This document shows positions 41,817 through 51,244 of a DNA stretch of 64,000 nt, piece after piece. The stretch spans positions 62,001-126,000 of the forward strand of contig NZ_BPQV01000008.1 of the NCBI RefSeq assembly GCF_022179465.1. The letters run 5' to 3'. The translations under genes were made by a program, and so were the position numbers. This stretch comes from Methylobacterium organophilum (lineage in GTDB: Bacteria > Pseudomonadota > Alphaproteobacteria > Rhizobiales > Beijerinckiaceae). How positions within the stretch are numbered: the first letter of the stretch is position 1; each line of letters starts with the position of its first letter. The notes beneath the pieces were generated by a model. The model searched no databases and was not told the origin of the DNA. It worked only from the letters and a program-made list of their open reading frames with translations.

Positions 41817-44789
41817 TCAGAGCAATACGACGTTCGCCGCGATCTCGGGGGAAGCGGTGGTCGTGAGCTCGTCGAGCACCCGGCAGGCGAGGCCGTGGGC
41901 GACCCGGCAGGCGGAAAGGGCGGCGGCCGCCGAGGCCTCGTCGCCGGCCTGGGCGAGCTGGTCATGGGCCTCGGCCAGGTCGAGGAAGCCGAGCTGGCGG
42001 GCCCCCACGGCGATGGCGGGCGAGCGGGCGCGCAGCATCACCTCGTCGCCCTGGACGAGATCGAGCAGGGTGACGAAGCCGCCGACGAAGCCGCGCACCT
42101 CGCCCGGGTCGAACTGGGTGCAGAGCCGGTCGTAGACGGTGCGGTCGAACACGGCGGGGGGCGCGGGCGCGTCGCTCGCCGCATCGACCAGCATCAGCGA
42201 GGACAGGCTGGCATAGACCGCGGCGCAGAGGGTGTGCCGGTCGAAGGGCTTGGCGACATGGGCGTCCATGCCCGCCTCGCGCAGGGCGCGCACCTGATCG
42301 GGCATGACATTGGCCGTCATGGCGATGATCGGGATCCGCCGGGCCGGATGCTGAAGGGCCCGGATGCGGCGGGTCGCGGTCATGCCGTCCATGCCCGGCA
42401 TCTGCACATCCATCAGGACGAGATCGTAGTTGCGCTGCTGGACCGCAGCGAGGGCGTCGACCCCGTCGGACACCACGTCGACGGCGAAGCCGGCCCGCTC
42501 CAGGATGGCGCGCACGATCTCCTGATTGACGAGATGATCCTCGGCGACGAGCAGCCGCGCCGATCCGGGCCTGCCGGGCGTCGCGGCCTCGACCGGCACG
42601 GGATCCGGCGCCTGGGCCACCACCGGCAGGCCGAGGCTGAAGGCGTAGCGGGAGGCGCCCTTGGCCGCCTCGAGCTGGCCGCCCATCAGGGCGACGAGGC
42701 GGCGGGCGATGGTGACGCCGAGCCCGCCATGATCCTTCGAGACGACCTGGCCGCCGTCGCCGGTCAGGACGAAGGCGAGGCGGCTCTCCCCCCCGGGGCC
42801 GGGCCGATGCTGCACCGAGAGGGTGACGAGGCCGCCCCGGCGCGCCCGCACCATCGCGGTCAGAAGGCTCCGGAGGATCTGGTTCAGGCGGCGCTCGTCC
42901 CCCATCACGAGGGGCGGCAGGCGGTCCGCGCCGTTGAGGCCGAGGCTGACGCCCTTGCGCGCCGCCATGCCGCGCACCTGGGCGACGACGTGATCGAGCA
43001 TGCGGGCCAGGGCGAAGGGCATCGGGTCGAGCTGGATGTCGCCGGCCTCGACCCGGGCGAAATCGAGGATGTCGTCCACGGCCGCCTGCATCGCGGCGGC
43101 GGCCTCGGCGACGAAGCCGACATAGCGGCGCTGCTCGGAGGACAGGGGCTCGGATTCCGCCAGAAGCTCGCCGATGCCGGAGATCGTGGCCAGGGGCGTC
43201 CGGATCTCCTGGCTCACCACGGCCAGGAAATCCGTCTTCGCGCGGCTCGCATTCTCGGCCTTGGCCTGGGCGAGTTCGGCGGTGTCCCGCGCGATGCGCA
43301 GGGCCTCGGCCTGCTCCTGCCGCTCCGTGACGTCGCGCAGGACCGAGACGATGTTCGGCGGCGCGCCGTCCGTGGTGGCGACGAGGCTGCTGGCGCATTC
43401 CACCCAGATCCAGCGGCCGTCCTTCCGCTTGGCGCGGAACAGCGTGGTCACGCAGGGCCGCGCCGGCGAGAGCGTCAGGTCGCCGCCCCGGATCTCGGCG
43501 AGATCGTCGGGATGGATCACCTCCTCGAGCGGCATCGTGCGGGCGTAATCCGGATGGAAGCCGAAGACGCGCTCGCAGGAGGGCGAGACGTAGCCGATCT
43601 CCAAGGCGCCCTGCTGCCGCAGGACGATGACGTCGGCCAGGTTCTCCGCGAGCACCTCGTAGCGGAGCCGGCTCGCCTCCACCTCCCGGGTCCGCTCGGC
43701 GACGCGCTCCTCCAGGGTCGCGTGCGCGGCGGCGATCGCCCGGCGTTGCTCCTCGAGAAGCTGCGAGGCATCGACCAGGGCGCGCCCGACCGCGTTCGAT
43801 TCCGAAAGGTAGAGGGGCGGAAGCTCGACCTTCTCGCCGCGTCCGATCGCCCGGGCCGCCGCCACCAGGGCCTCCGCGCCCGCCGTAATCCGGCGCGCCC
43901 AGCGCCACGCGATCCCGCCGCCGATCCCGCACAGGACGAAACCGAGCCCCAGGAAGAGAAACATCGAATCGCTGAGGGGCTTCTCGAGGGCCGCACGGTC
44001 GACGCCGGTGAGGATCGTCCAGCCCGACAGGTCGGACTTCACCTGATAGCCCACGACGCCGTCGCCGAAGGGAGAGAGGGAGGCGACCGGCTCGCGGGCG
44101 ACATCCTCCGCCGCGAGCTTCGTCTGCTCGATCCAGGCCTCGGCGATCCGCGCACCGGGCGTCATCGCGATGACGTGCCCCTCGCCGTCGAGGATAGCCG
44201 CCGAGAACGGCTCGGCGATGCCCTGGCGGTCGAGGAGATGCTCGAGATGCTCGAGCCGCCGGGTGACGGAGAGGTAGCTCCGAACCACCCCGTCCCGCAC
44301 GACAGGCACGTTGACGCCGATGATCCGCCGGCCGGACAGCGCGCTGATCAGCAGCCCGGACACCACGGGCTTTCCGTCAGGTCGAAGGCTCGCCTCGAGC
44401 TTGGGCCGCGCCACGACGGGCATGGGCTCGCCGGGAGGGACGCGCGTGTTGACGAGCTGGCGGCCGCCCAGCTCCGTCAGGGTGATCGTGTCGGCACCGC
44501 TCTCGATCAGCGTCAGGAAGCGGGCATGGAGCTCGGCGAAGTCGCGCCGATCGATCGCCGGAGAATGGGCGAGCGCCCGGGCGACGCCCGCCAGTTCCGC
44601 GAGATCGCGCTCGATCGCCTCCCTGAGGCGCTCGCCGGCCATGTGCACGACCGTGCCGAGCCGCGCGCGCTCGCTCTCGACATACCAGCGCGTCGCGACC
44701 GCGGTCATCAGCACGAGCGGCAGGACGAGCGCCAGGGCGAATTTCGCGAAGGATGCGACGAGGGACCTGCCCCGCTTCACACCTGCCAT
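41817..44789 (-). CDS. Hybrid histidine kinase-like protein with degenerate kinase and HPt domains
   Basis: A 990-residue membrane protein (from the ATG at 44789; an ATG at 44855 would add 22). Order: TM1 (about 14-32), large periplasmic sensor of PDC/Cache type, TM2 (about 293-313), linker coiled coil, PAS with PAC (about 375-500), kinase-like region, receiver, HPt-like end. In the HisKA H-box the histidine is replaced: [16 protein letters not shown], Gln527. The ATPase region lacks the N-box Asn ([17 protein letters not shown]), and its G1 is LTGDGGQVV, not DTGxG. The receiver is intact (AEDHLVN, phospho-acceptor Asp794 in [17 protein letters not shown]). In the C-terminal HPt-like domain the expected His is Leu. 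So it probably cannot autophosphorylate and may act as a signal-controlled receiver or phosphate sink. Confidence 0.88.
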   Translation of the reverse strand: MAGVKRGRSLVASFAKFALALVLPLVLMTAVATRWYVESERARLGTVVHMAGERLREAIERDLAELAGVARALAHSPAIDRRDFAELHARFLTLIESGADTITLTELGGRQLVNTRVPPGEPMPVVARPKLEASLRPDGKPVVSGLLISALSGRRIIGVNVPVVRDGVVRSYLSVTRRLEHLEHLLDRQGIAEPFSAAILDGEGHVIAMTPGARIAEAWIEQTKLAAEDVAREPVASLSPFGDGVVGYQVKSDLSGWTILTGVDRAALEKPLSDSMFLFLGLGFVLCGIGGGIAWRWARRITAGAEALVAAARAIGRGEKVELPPLYLSESNAVGRALVDASQLLEEQRRAIAAAHATLEERVAERTREVEASRLRYEVLAENLADVIVLRQQGALEIGYVSPSCERVFGFHPDYARTMPLEEVIHPDDLAEIRGGDLTLSPARPCVTTLFRAKRKDGRWIWVECASSLVATTDGAPPNIVSVLRDVTERQEQAEALRIARDTAELAQAKAENASRAKTDFLAVVSQEIRTPLATISGIGELLAESEPLSSEQRRYVGFVAEAAAAMQAAVDDILDFARVEAGDIQLDPMPFALARMLDHVVAQVRGMAARKGVSLGLNGADRLPPLVMGDERRLNQILRSLLTAMVRARRGGLVTLSVQHRPGPGGESRLAFVLTGDGGQVVSKDHGGLGVTIARRLVALMGGQLEAAKGASRYAFSLGLPVVAQAPDPVPVEAATPGRPGSARLLVAEDHLVNQEIVRAILERAGFAVDVVSDGVDALAAVQQRNYDLVLMDVQMPGMDGMTATRRIRALQHPARRIPIIAMTANVMPDQVRALREAGMDAHVAKPFDRHTLCAAVYASLSSLMLVDAASDAPAPPAVFDRTVYDRLCTQFDPGEVRGFVGGFVTLLDLVQGDEVMLRARSPAIAVGARQLGFLDLAEAHDQLAQAGDEASAAAALSACRVAHGLACRVLDELTTTASPEIAANVVLL

Positions 44790-44885
44790 GATCCCGAAAC
44801 CCGCCGCCCCTGACCCCTGGAAGACACGCCGTTCTAATCCGGCAGAGGTTTCCAATGGGTAGCGGGCGGCCCTGCGGGCGGCGGA

Positions 44886-45695
44886 CTATCCACCCCGCGC
44901 CGCTGCGGCCATCGCCACCAGGATACGGCGCAGACCACCCATATCCGAGACGGGCTCGGGATAGGTCACGCGCGCACTCCGCTCGCCCGAGACGAGGTCG
45001 AGCCCCTCCGGGTCGAGCCCGGTCAGCGTCCAGGCCGCGCCCGCCTCCCCCTGCCCCGCCGCGTAGAGGGCGAGGGCATCGGCGTGGTCCGCGTTCATGT
45101 GGGCGACGGCGCCGCGCTCGCCCGCGACGAGCCCTTCCGCGCCGGTGAGATCCAGGAGGAGTTCCTCCGGCTTCAGGGTCGCCGCCTTGGCGAAGCCGCC
45201 GTTGAGATGGCCGGCGGACGGCCTCAGGGCGAAGAAGCCGAAATCGGGGAAGTCCGCGTAGAGGGCGGCCTTGGGATGGCGGGCAAGGAAGCGCTCCCGG
45301 GCCCGCGGCTCGGCGACGGGCTCGGCCCGGCCCGTCACCGTCAGGCGCGGATGGGCCAGGGGATCGCCCTTGCCGCCGGCGGAGAAGAGCAGCGAGGCGC
45401 GCGGATCCTTCAACAGGTTTCGCGTATGCGCCGAGAGCCGGGAGAGCAGCAGCAGCGGCGTGCCGTCGACATCGGTCGCGATGGTCACGAGCGAGGCGAA
45501 GGGCGTGCCGTCCGCAGCATCGAGGGTGGCGAGGGCGCCGGAGCGCACGCTGCGCAGCAGCCTGCGGGCGAGGCCGACCGCGTCGAAGGGTGCCTGCGCT
45601 GCGGGAAACGGCTCCGCCGGCCCCCTCGCCGGCGGCCCGGCGGGGACCTCCGCGGCCGTCGCCGGCCCCGCCGCATCGGCGTTCTCGTCCTGCAT
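44886..45695 (-). CDS. HugZ-like pyridoxamine-phosphate-oxidase fold protein with DUF2470 domain
   Basis: A 269-residue cytoplasmic protein. After a ~40-residue Ala/Pro-rich lead, the split-barrel flavin-reductase-like domain begins GLARRLLRSVRSGALATLDAADGTPFASLVTIATDVDGTPLLLLSRLSAHTRNLLKDPRASLLF. The C-terminal DUF2470 part has GAVAHMNADHADALALYA, with the conserved HMNxDHxDAL. This two-domain form is found in HugZ-type heme-handling proteins (heme degradation) and in plant and bacterial relatives of unknown role. ATG at 45695; the frame continues upstream without coding character. It diverges from chvI across a 306-bp gap (45696-46001) in which no gene or clear operator is visible. Confidence 0.85.
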   Translation of the reverse strand: MQDENADAAGPATAAEVPAGPPARGPAEPFPAAQAPFDAVGLARRLLRSVRSGALATLDAADGTPFASLVTIATDVDGTPLLLLSRLSAHTRNLLKDPRASLLFSAGGKGDPLAHPRLTVTGRAEPVAEPRARERFLARHPKAALYADFPDFGFFALRPSAGHLNGGFAKAATLKPEELLLDLTGAEGLVAGERGAVAHMNADHADALALYAAGQGEAGAAWTLTGLDPEGLDLVSGERSARVTYPEPVSDMGGLRRILVAMAAAARGG

Positions 45696-46001
45696 GGTCG
45701 TGCTCTCCCGGGTTCTCTCGGGACAGCATAGCGCGCGGGCCGGGCCGGGGCACCGATGGCCTTCGCCGCAGCCTGCCGAGGCCGTCGCGAGGCGCCCGCG
45801 TTCCGTGGTCGTTACGGCCAAGCTCTGCCGCCCGCTCGCTTTTTTCCCACGATGGTCGTAAAGGACGGAGCTTTCGTCACGCGGCGGAGCCCGATCCAAG
45901 GGGCTTGCGGTCGCGTGCACGCCAGCCCAAGCATGGGGCCGGCCGGAGGGCGGACGATCGCGACAAGATCCGCCGCCGGGCCGCCGAGCCAGGGAACGCG
46001 C

Positions 46002-46709
46002 ATGCCGACCATCGCCCTCGTCGACGACGATCGCAATATCCTCACCTCCGTCTCGATCGCCCTGGAAACGGAAGGGTACCGGATCCAGACCTATACCGAC
46101 GGTGCCTCGGCGCTCGACGGGCTTCGGCAATCCCCGCCGGATCTCGCGATCTTCGACATCAAGATGCCGCGCATGGACGGGATGGAGCTTCTCCGACGCC
46201 TGCGGCAGAAATCGGACCTTCCCGTGATCTTCCTCACCTCGAAGGACGAGGAGATCGACGAGTTGTTCGGCCTGAAGATGGGCGCGGACGACTTCATCCA
46301 TAAGCCGTTCTCGCAGCGCCTCCTCGTCGAGCGCGTGAAGGCGGTGCTGCGCCGCTTCGCGCCCAAGGACACCGCCAACCCGGCCGCCCGCGAGGCGGAT
46401 GCCGCCCGCTCCCTGGAGCGCGGCGCCCTGATGATGGACCCGGAGCGGCACACCTGCACCTGGAAGGGCGAGCCGGTGACGCTGACCGTGACCGAGTTCC
46501 TGATCCTGCAGGCCCTCGCCCAGCGCCCCGGCGTCGTGAAGAGCCGCAACGCCCTCATGGACGCGGCCTATGACGATCAGGTCTATGTCGACGACCGCAC
46601 CATCGACAGCCACATCAAGCGGCTGCGCAAGAAGTTCAAGGTGACCGACCAGAGCTTCGACATGATCGAGACGCTCTACGGCGTCGGCTACCGCTTCAAG
46701 GAAACCTGA
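46002..46709 (+). CDS. chvI: ChvI response regulator
   Basis: A 235-residue OmpR/PhoB-type regulator. Receiver: [20 protein letters not shown], phospho-acceptor Asp52 ([12 protein letters not shown]), [32 protein letters not shown]. The winged-helix DNA-binding domain ends [54 protein letters not shown]. The sequence [19 protein letters not shown] is nearly invariant in ChvI proteins of Rhizobiales. It controls envelope, acid and host-interaction genes in Agrobacterium and Sinorhizobium. ATG at 46002 after CCAGGGAACG. chvG follows 46 bp downstream. Confidence 0.95.
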   Translation: MPTIALVDDDRNILTSVSIALETEGYRIQTYTDGASALDGLRQSPPDLAIFDIKMPRMDGMELLRRLRQKSDLPVIFLTSKDEEIDELFGLKMGADDFIHKPFSQRLLVERVKAVLRRFAPKDTANPAAREADAARSLERGALMMDPERHTCTWKGEPVTLTVTEFLILQALAQRPGVVKSRNALMDAAYDDQVYVDDRTIDSHIKRLRKKFKVTDQSFDMIETLYGVGYRFKET

Positions 46710-46755
46710 TTTCCAGAACCGGCGTTTCCGACCCCGGATTCCACCGGCGGCCGGT

Positions 46756-48639
46756 GTGCCGCGAGAGACCGACGGAGCGATGCTCGCCCCTTTCTTCCAT
46801 TCCGATCCCGACAGGAACCGGTCCGGGCTGCGCAAGCTTCTGCGCGGCGTCGCGTTTCCTCTCTCCGCCCCTCCCCTGTCCTGGCTCGGCGACCTGTGGA
46901 ACGCCATCGGCGCCCGCGCCTCGTCGAGCCTCACCCGCCGCATCGTCGTCCTCAACCTCGTCGGGCTGATCGTCCTGCTCGTCGGGTTCCTGTACCTGAA
47001 CCAGTTCCGCCAGGGGCTGATCCAGGCCCGGGTGCAGAGCCTGCTGATCCAGGGCGAGATCATCGCAGGCGCCATCGCCGCCCAGGCCTCCGTCGACACG
47101 GACGCGATCCGCATCGACCCCGACCGGCTGCTGCAGCTCCAGGCGGGCGAGCCCAAGGACAGCGCGGAGGACGACGCCGCCTCCCTCGACTTCTCCCTGA
47201 ACCCGGAGAAGGCGGCGCCCCTGCTGCGCCGCCTGGTGACGCCGACCGGCAACCGCGCCCGGATCTACGACCGGGAGGGCGGCCTCCTGTTCGACACCCG
47301 CACCCTCTCCGCGCGGGGGGAGAGCGCCCGCTCGGATTCCGCCCTGACGCCCCGGCGGCAGAAGCCGAACTTCCTGGAGAAGACCTTCGACTTCGTGCAG
47401 GGCCGCATCTTCGGCCTGATCCCCGGGGACCGCTCGTCCCAGAGCGAGGAGATCGGCCCGCAGAACGGGCGCACCCTGCGCGAGGTGCAGGCGGCTCTGT
47501 CCGGCTCCCGGGGCACGATCGTGCGCCGCAACGAGCTCGGCGAGACCATCGTCTCGGTGGCCGTGCCGATCCAGCGCGCCGGCGCGGTGCGGGGCGCCCT
47601 GATGGTCTCGACCCCCGGCGGCGACATCGACCGGGTGATCGCCTCCGAGCGCTTCGGCCTGCTCCAGGTCTTCCTGATCGCCGCCGCGGTGATGCTGGTG
47701 CTCTCCTTCCTGCTCGCCGGCGCCATCGCCGGGCCGGTGCGGCGGCTGGCGGATGCCGCCGAGCGGGTGCGCCAGGGCATCAAGTCCCGCCAGGAGATCC
47801 CGGACTTCACCAACCGCACCGACGAGATCGGCCATCTCTCCGGAGCCCTGCGCGACATGACGCAGGCCCTCTACCGGCGCATCGACGCCATCGAGAGCTT
47901 CGCGGCGGACGTCTCCCACGAACTCAAGAACCCACTGACCTCCCTGCGCAGCGCCGTCGAGACCCTGCCGCTCGCCAAGAGCGACGAATCCCGCGGCCGG
48001 CTGATGGAGATCATCCAGCACGACGTGAAGCGCCTCGACCGGCTGATCAGCGACATCGCCGACGCCTCGCGCCTCGACGCCGAGCTCGCCCGGGCGGAGG
48101 CGCGGCGGGTCGACATGAAGCGCCTGCTCACCACCGTCGTCTCCGTGGCCAACGAGCGGCGGCGGGCGAACACGGCCCTGATCCAGCTCGACATCGACAA
48201 GCCGCCCGCGGATATCGAGGACCCGTTCCGCATCATCGGCCACGACAGCCGGCTCGGGCAGGTCGTGAACAACCTCCTCGACAATGCCCGCTCCTTCTCG
48301 CCCCCCGGGGCCAAGGTGCGCGTCGCCCTGGTCCGCCTGCGCGGCACGATCGAGTTCATCGTGGAGGATGAGGGGCCGGGCATCCCCGAACACGCCCTGG
48401 AGCGGATCTTCGAGCGCTTCTACACCGACCGGCCGCAGCAGGGCTTCGGCCAGAATTCCGGCCTCGGCCTCTCGATCTCCCGGCAGATCGTGCAGGCCCA
48501 TCGCGGCACCATCCGCGCCGAGAACCGGCCCGGTCCGGCCGACGAGGAGGGCAAGCCGACCGTGCGCGGCGCCCGCTTCATCGTGCGCCTGCCCCCTGCC
48601 CCGCGGGCCGACCGCTACGCCGCCGACGAGGCGGCCTGA
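46756..48639 (+). CDS. chvG: ChvG sensor histidine kinase
   Basis: A 627-residue inner-membrane sensor. TM1 (about residues 62-82, RIVVLNLVGLIVLLVGFLYL) and TM2 (about 300-325) enclose the ChvG-type periplasmic sensor. HAMP follows (GPVRRLADAAERVRQGIK), then the HisKA box FAADVSHELKNPLTSLRSA with His388. The ATPase domain has VVNNLLDNARSFSPPG (N), VEDEGPGIPEHALERIFERFYTDRP (G1/F) and NSGLGLSISRQIVQAHRG (G2). The GTG at 46756 is the longest start; an ATG at 46780 is an alternative. In rhizobia the periplasmic repressor ExoR binds ChvG; no exoR is in the window. It sits upstream of hprK and the phosphotransferase genes, the standard alphaproteobacterial order. Confidence 0.95.
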   Translation: MPRETDGAMLAPFFHSDPDRNRSGLRKLLRGVAFPLSAPPLSWLGDLWNAIGARASSSLTRRIVVLNLVGLIVLLVGFLYLNQFRQGLIQARVQSLLIQGEIIAGAIAAQASVDTDAIRIDPDRLLQLQAGEPKDSAEDDAASLDFSLNPEKAAPLLRRLVTPTGNRARIYDREGGLLFDTRTLSARGESARSDSALTPRRQKPNFLEKTFDFVQGRIFGLIPGDRSSQSEEIGPQNGRTLREVQAALSGSRGTIVRRNELGETIVSVAVPIQRAGAVRGALMVSTPGGDIDRVIASERFGLLQVFLIAAAVMLVLSFLLAGAIAGPVRRLADAAERVRQGIKSRQEIPDFTNRTDEIGHLSGALRDMTQALYRRIDAIESFAADVSHELKNPLTSLRSAVETLPLAKSDESRGRLMEIIQHDVKRLDRLISDIADASRLDAELARAEARRVDMKRLLTTVVSVANERRRANTALIQLDIDKPPADIEDPFRIIGHDSRLGQVVNNLLDNARSFSPPGAKVRVALVRLRGTIEFIVEDEGPGIPEHALERIFERFYTDRPQQGFGQNSGLGLSISRQIVQAHRGTIRAENRPGPADEEGKPTVRGARFIVRLPPAPRADRYAADEAA

Positions 48640-48648
48640 GGCTGCCCC

Positions 48649-49158
48649 ATGCTGCGCGAGCCCGATGCCGACGCGACGACGATCCACGGGAATTGCGTGC
48701 TCCTGGGCGAGGCCGGGATCCTGATCCGCGGCGAGTCGGGGGCGGGCAAGTCGGCGCTCTGCCTCGCCCTGATCGACGAGGCGGAGCGCGACCGCCTCCA
48801 TGCCCGGCTCGTGGCCGACGACCGCGTGCGGCTCACCCGCCGCCACGGGCGCCTGATCGCCCGGCCGCATCCGGCGCTGGCCGGCCGGATCGAGCTGCGC
48901 GGCCTCGGCATCCGCACCCTGCCGACCCATGCGGAGGCGGCCGTGCTGCGCCTCGTGGTGGATCTCGTCCCGCATCGGCCGCGGATGCCGGAGACGGCGG
49001 AGGAGAAAACGGAGATCCTCGGCCTGCGGCTTCCCGTCCTCACGCTTGAACCGCGCCAGCCGGGCCCATACCTCATCCGTGAGGTGCTGCGGTCGATGAG
49101 CGTTGCCCGGCAGTCGCACCCCGGATCCGTTCTCGCGCGCAACGCCGCCGACCCATAG
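48649..49158 (+). CDS. hprK: HPr kinase/phosphorylase, short alphaproteobacterial form
   Basis: A 169-residue enzyme that phosphorylates HPr on its regulatory serine. It lacks the N-terminal ~130-residue domain of Firmicutes HprK, which is normal for this class. Walker A is GESGAGKS (residues 28-35), followed by LVADDRVRLTRRHGRLIARPHPALAGRIELRGLGIR with the HprK signature (ELRGLGI). ATG at 48649, 9 bp after chvG, so it is co-transcribed with chvIG. The partner Ser is conserved in the HPr gene downstream. The enzyme links the carbon/nitrogen phosphotransferase state to the ChvIG system. Confidence 0.93.
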   Translation: MLREPDADATTIHGNCVLLGEAGILIRGESGAGKSALCLALIDEAERDRLHARLVADDRVRLTRRHGRLIARPHPALAGRIELRGLGIRTLPTHAEAAVLRLVVDLVPHRPRMPETAEEKTEILGLRLPVLTLEPRQPGPYLIREVLRSMSVARQSHPGSVLARNAADP

Positions 49159-49191
49159 CGCCCCCAGAGCCGGCGTGGCATGGTGGGGTTG

Positions 49192-49214
49192 TTGCGACTA
49201 GTAAAAAGTCGCAA
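49192..49214 (+). promoter_or_regulatory. Perfect 8-bp inverted repeat before the EIIA gene
   Basis: TTGCGACT (49192-49199) and AGTCGCAA (49207-49214) with the 7-bp spacer AGTAAAA, in the 124-bp gap between hprK and the EIIA gene. It could be an operator or a short hairpin that ends the chvIG-hprK transcript. Confidence 0.5.
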
Positions 49215-49218
49215 TGGG

Positions 49219-49246
49219 TTGCGCTTGACCTTGCGCTGCACAAAAT
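49219..49246 (+). promoter_or_regulatory. Candidate promoter of the EIIA gene
   Basis: TTGCGC (49219-49224) and CAAAAT (49241-49246) are 16 bp apart, directly after the inverted repeat at 49192-49214. If used, the EIIA and HPr genes have their own promoter in addition to readthrough from chvIG-hprK. Confidence 0.35.
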
Positions 49247-49282
49247 GGCGGCTCCGCTCACAGGGCGTCGGAACGCGCTTCG

Positions 49283-49684
49283 ATGATTGGAATGGTGCTC
49301 GTCACCCACGGCCAGCTCGCGACCGAATTCAAGGCCGCGTTGGAACACGTGGTCGGCCGTCAGGACCAGATCGAGACGGTCACGATCGGGCCGGACGATG
49401 ATATGGAGTCGCGCCGTCGCGACATCATCTCCGCCGTCGGCCGCGTGAACTCCGGGAACGGGGTCGTGGTGCTGACCGACATGTTCGGCGGCACGCCCTC
49501 CAACCTCGCCCTGTCCTGCATGAATGGCGGCATGGTCGAGGTCGTGGCCGGCATCAACCTGCCGATGCTGATCAAGCTCGCCAGCGTGCGCGACGAGGAA
49601 ACCCTGAGCGAGGCCGTGCTGCACGCCCAGGAAGCTGGCCGGAAGTACATCAACGTCGCGTCGCGGGTTCTCGCCGGCAAGTAG
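49283..49684 (+). CDS. PTS EIIA component, mannose family
   Basis: A 133-residue EIIA domain of the mannose/sorbose family. The active-site His9 lies in MIGMVLVTHGQLA. VVVLTDMFGGTPSNLALSCM and EVVAGINLPMLIKLASVR are the other family signatures. It accepts phosphate from HPr. No mannose EIIB, EIIC or EIID is present in this region; Alphaproteobacteria generally use this EIIA in a regulatory, non-transport phosphotransferase chain. ATG at 49283. HPr follows 137 bp downstream. Confidence 0.93.
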   Translation: MIGMVLVTHGQLATEFKAALEHVVGRQDQIETVTIGPDDDMESRRRDIISAVGRVNSGNGVVVLTDMFGGTPSNLALSCMNGGMVEVVAGINLPMLIKLASVRDEETLSEAVLHAQEAGRKYINVASRVLAGK

Positions 49685-49821
49685 CCTGCGGGGAAGCGCA
49701 ACCGCCTTCCCTTCACGCCCCGCCTCGCCTAACCAGCAATGACAGCGCGGATGACGAGAGGCTGCGCGCCCGATGCCGGGCAACGGCAGGGGACGTCTTG
49801 CAGGGAACGGCACGGAAGGCG

Positions 49822-50145
49822 ATGAGCGAGAGCTTCGACAGCGACATCGAGCCGGAGCCCGAGGTTCCAGCGGGCGGCATCGCCAAGATCCTCCCCATCA
49901 TCAACCGCCGCGGCCTTCACGCCCGCGCCTCGGCGAAGTTCGTCCAGACCGTCGAGCGCTTCGACGCCACGGTCACCGTGACCCGGGCGGGCGAGACCGT
50001 GGGCGGCCGCTCGATCATGGGCCTGCTGACCCTCGGCGCCGCCCAGGGCACCACCATCGCCGTGGTGGCCGTGGGCGAGGATGCCGCGGACGCCCTCGCC
50101 GCGATCGAGGCCCTGCTGGCCAACCGCTTCGGCGAGGACGAGTAG
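49822..50145 (+). CDS. ptsH: HPr phosphocarrier protein
   Basis: A 107-residue HPr. The phosphorylated His33 lies in NRRGLHARASAKFVQ; regulatory Ser64 in GGRSIMGLLTLGAAQG is the target of HprK. The N-terminus carries ~18 extra residues (SESFDSDIEPEPEVPAGG) compared with enteric HPr, as is common in this group. ATG at 49822 with CGGAAGG ahead of it; the upstream TTG at 49798 is less likely. Enzyme I is not in the window; EI-Ntr (ptsP) elsewhere in the genome is the expected phosphate donor. ahcY, the usual next gene in rhizobia, is replaced here by a gene on the opposite strand. Confidence 0.95.
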   Translation: MSESFDSDIEPEPEVPAGGIAKILPIINRRGLHARASAKFVQTVERFDATVTVTRAGETVGGRSIMGLLTLGAAQGTTIAVVAVGEDAADALAAIEALLANRFGEDE

Positions 50146-50173
50146 TCCCGCCCGCGGCCCCGCCGGGCCTCGG

Positions 50174-51133
50174 TCAGCCGCCGATCAGGCGCATGCGGGC
50201 GGGCCGTGCCCCGGCATCGGCCTCGGGGGAGCGGCGCAGATCGAGACCGATCGTCTCCGCGCGGGGCGGCGCGTCCTGCCGCCCGATCGTGCGCCAGGTG
50301 ATGCGCGCGCCCGGCGCGCCGAGCCGAATCGCAGCCCGGACCACCCGGCCCTCCCGCTCGCCGAGTTCGACCTCCGCCTGGCCCCGCCGGGCGAACAGGC
50401 GCGTCACCACCCGCACCAGCGTGGAATCGGAGGGATCGGACAGGAGCGGCGTGTCGCTGGCCCTGGCATCGGCGAGCAGGAAGCGCTCGACGGCGTCGCG
50501 GATGGCCGGCCCCTCGGCCCGCTCGACCGTGGTCGGAATGGACGGCGGACGGAGATCCACGAAGCTGCTTTCCGGGATCCGCTTCGGCTGGGGGCGCTCG
50601 GCGAGGTCGAGCCGGGAATCGTCCCTCAGGGCGGCGACCAGGGCGCCACAGGCGCGCAGGCCCTCGAGGCGGAGCGTCGCCCGGGGACGGCTCGCCCGCA
50701 GGCGGGCGATCAGAGCTTCGAAGGCGGCGGCCGCCACCTCGGTCCTCACCGCCGGCTCGACCGGATGGGGCGCGAGCGGAGGCTGCCACAGGCGGATCAT
50801 CGAGCCGCCCCAGAACGGATGCGGCAGGAGAAGGGGCACCACGCCGCAGAGCGCCTCCGCACCGTCTTCCGCCGACGCGAACAGAAGGGCGAAGGTGACC
50901 TCGTCCGGGCCGGCGGCCCGGCTCGCGGCGCTGTGCAGGTAGTCGGGGTCGGCGAAGGGATCGGCCGCCGGCAGGCCATCGAAGAAGGCGCGCCAGGCAA
51001 CGAGATCGCCCTCGTCGAGCTCGCCCGGGCGGGCGAGCCGGACCCGCCAGTGCGCGGCGCGGAGGGCGACCGCGGCGGCGTTGGGACGCCGATCGGACAG
51101 GCCGCCCTGTATGATCGTGAAGCGCTTCGACAT
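50174..51133 (-). CDS. Uncharacterised protein, possibly GNAT/CelD-like
   Basis: A 319-residue cytoplasmic protein. The N-terminal half (WRVRLARPGELDEGDLVAWRAFFDGLPAADPFADPDYLHSAAS, VVPLLLPHPFWGGSMIRLWQPPLAPHP) recalls the start of CelD/BioF2-type GNAT acetyltransferases. The second half is Arg/Ala-rich with DLRPPSIPTTVERAEGPAIRDAVERFLLADARASDTPLL. I could not find a convincing acetyl-CoA-binding Q/RxxGxG/A motif. A real gene is likely, since its codon pattern matches its neighbours and the frame is intact for 320 codons. It is convergent with ptsH, 28 bp away. Confidence 0.6.
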   Translation of the reverse strand: MSKRFTIIQGGLSDRRPNAAAVALRAAHWRVRLARPGELDEGDLVAWRAFFDGLPAADPFADPDYLHSAASRAAGPDEVTFALLFASAEDGAEALCGVVPLLLPHPFWGGSMIRLWQPPLAPHPVEPAVRTEVAAAAFEALIARLRASRPRATLRLEGLRACGALVAALRDDSRLDLAERPQPKRIPESSFVDLRPPSIPTTVERAEGPAIRDAVERFLLADARASDTPLLSDPSDSTLVRVVTRLFARRGQAEVELGEREGRVVRAAIRLGAPGARITWRTIGRQDAPPRAETIGLDLRRSPEADAGARPARMRLIGG

Positions 51134-51244
51134 GTCGGCCCGTCCTGATCCGCTGCGCCGTCGTACCGTCCTGGGACAGTCCGAGGCTCCGGCCCGTGAG
51201 ATGCCGTTAACGGTTCAAGACCGGTGCCGCCGCGCCGGGCGGAA

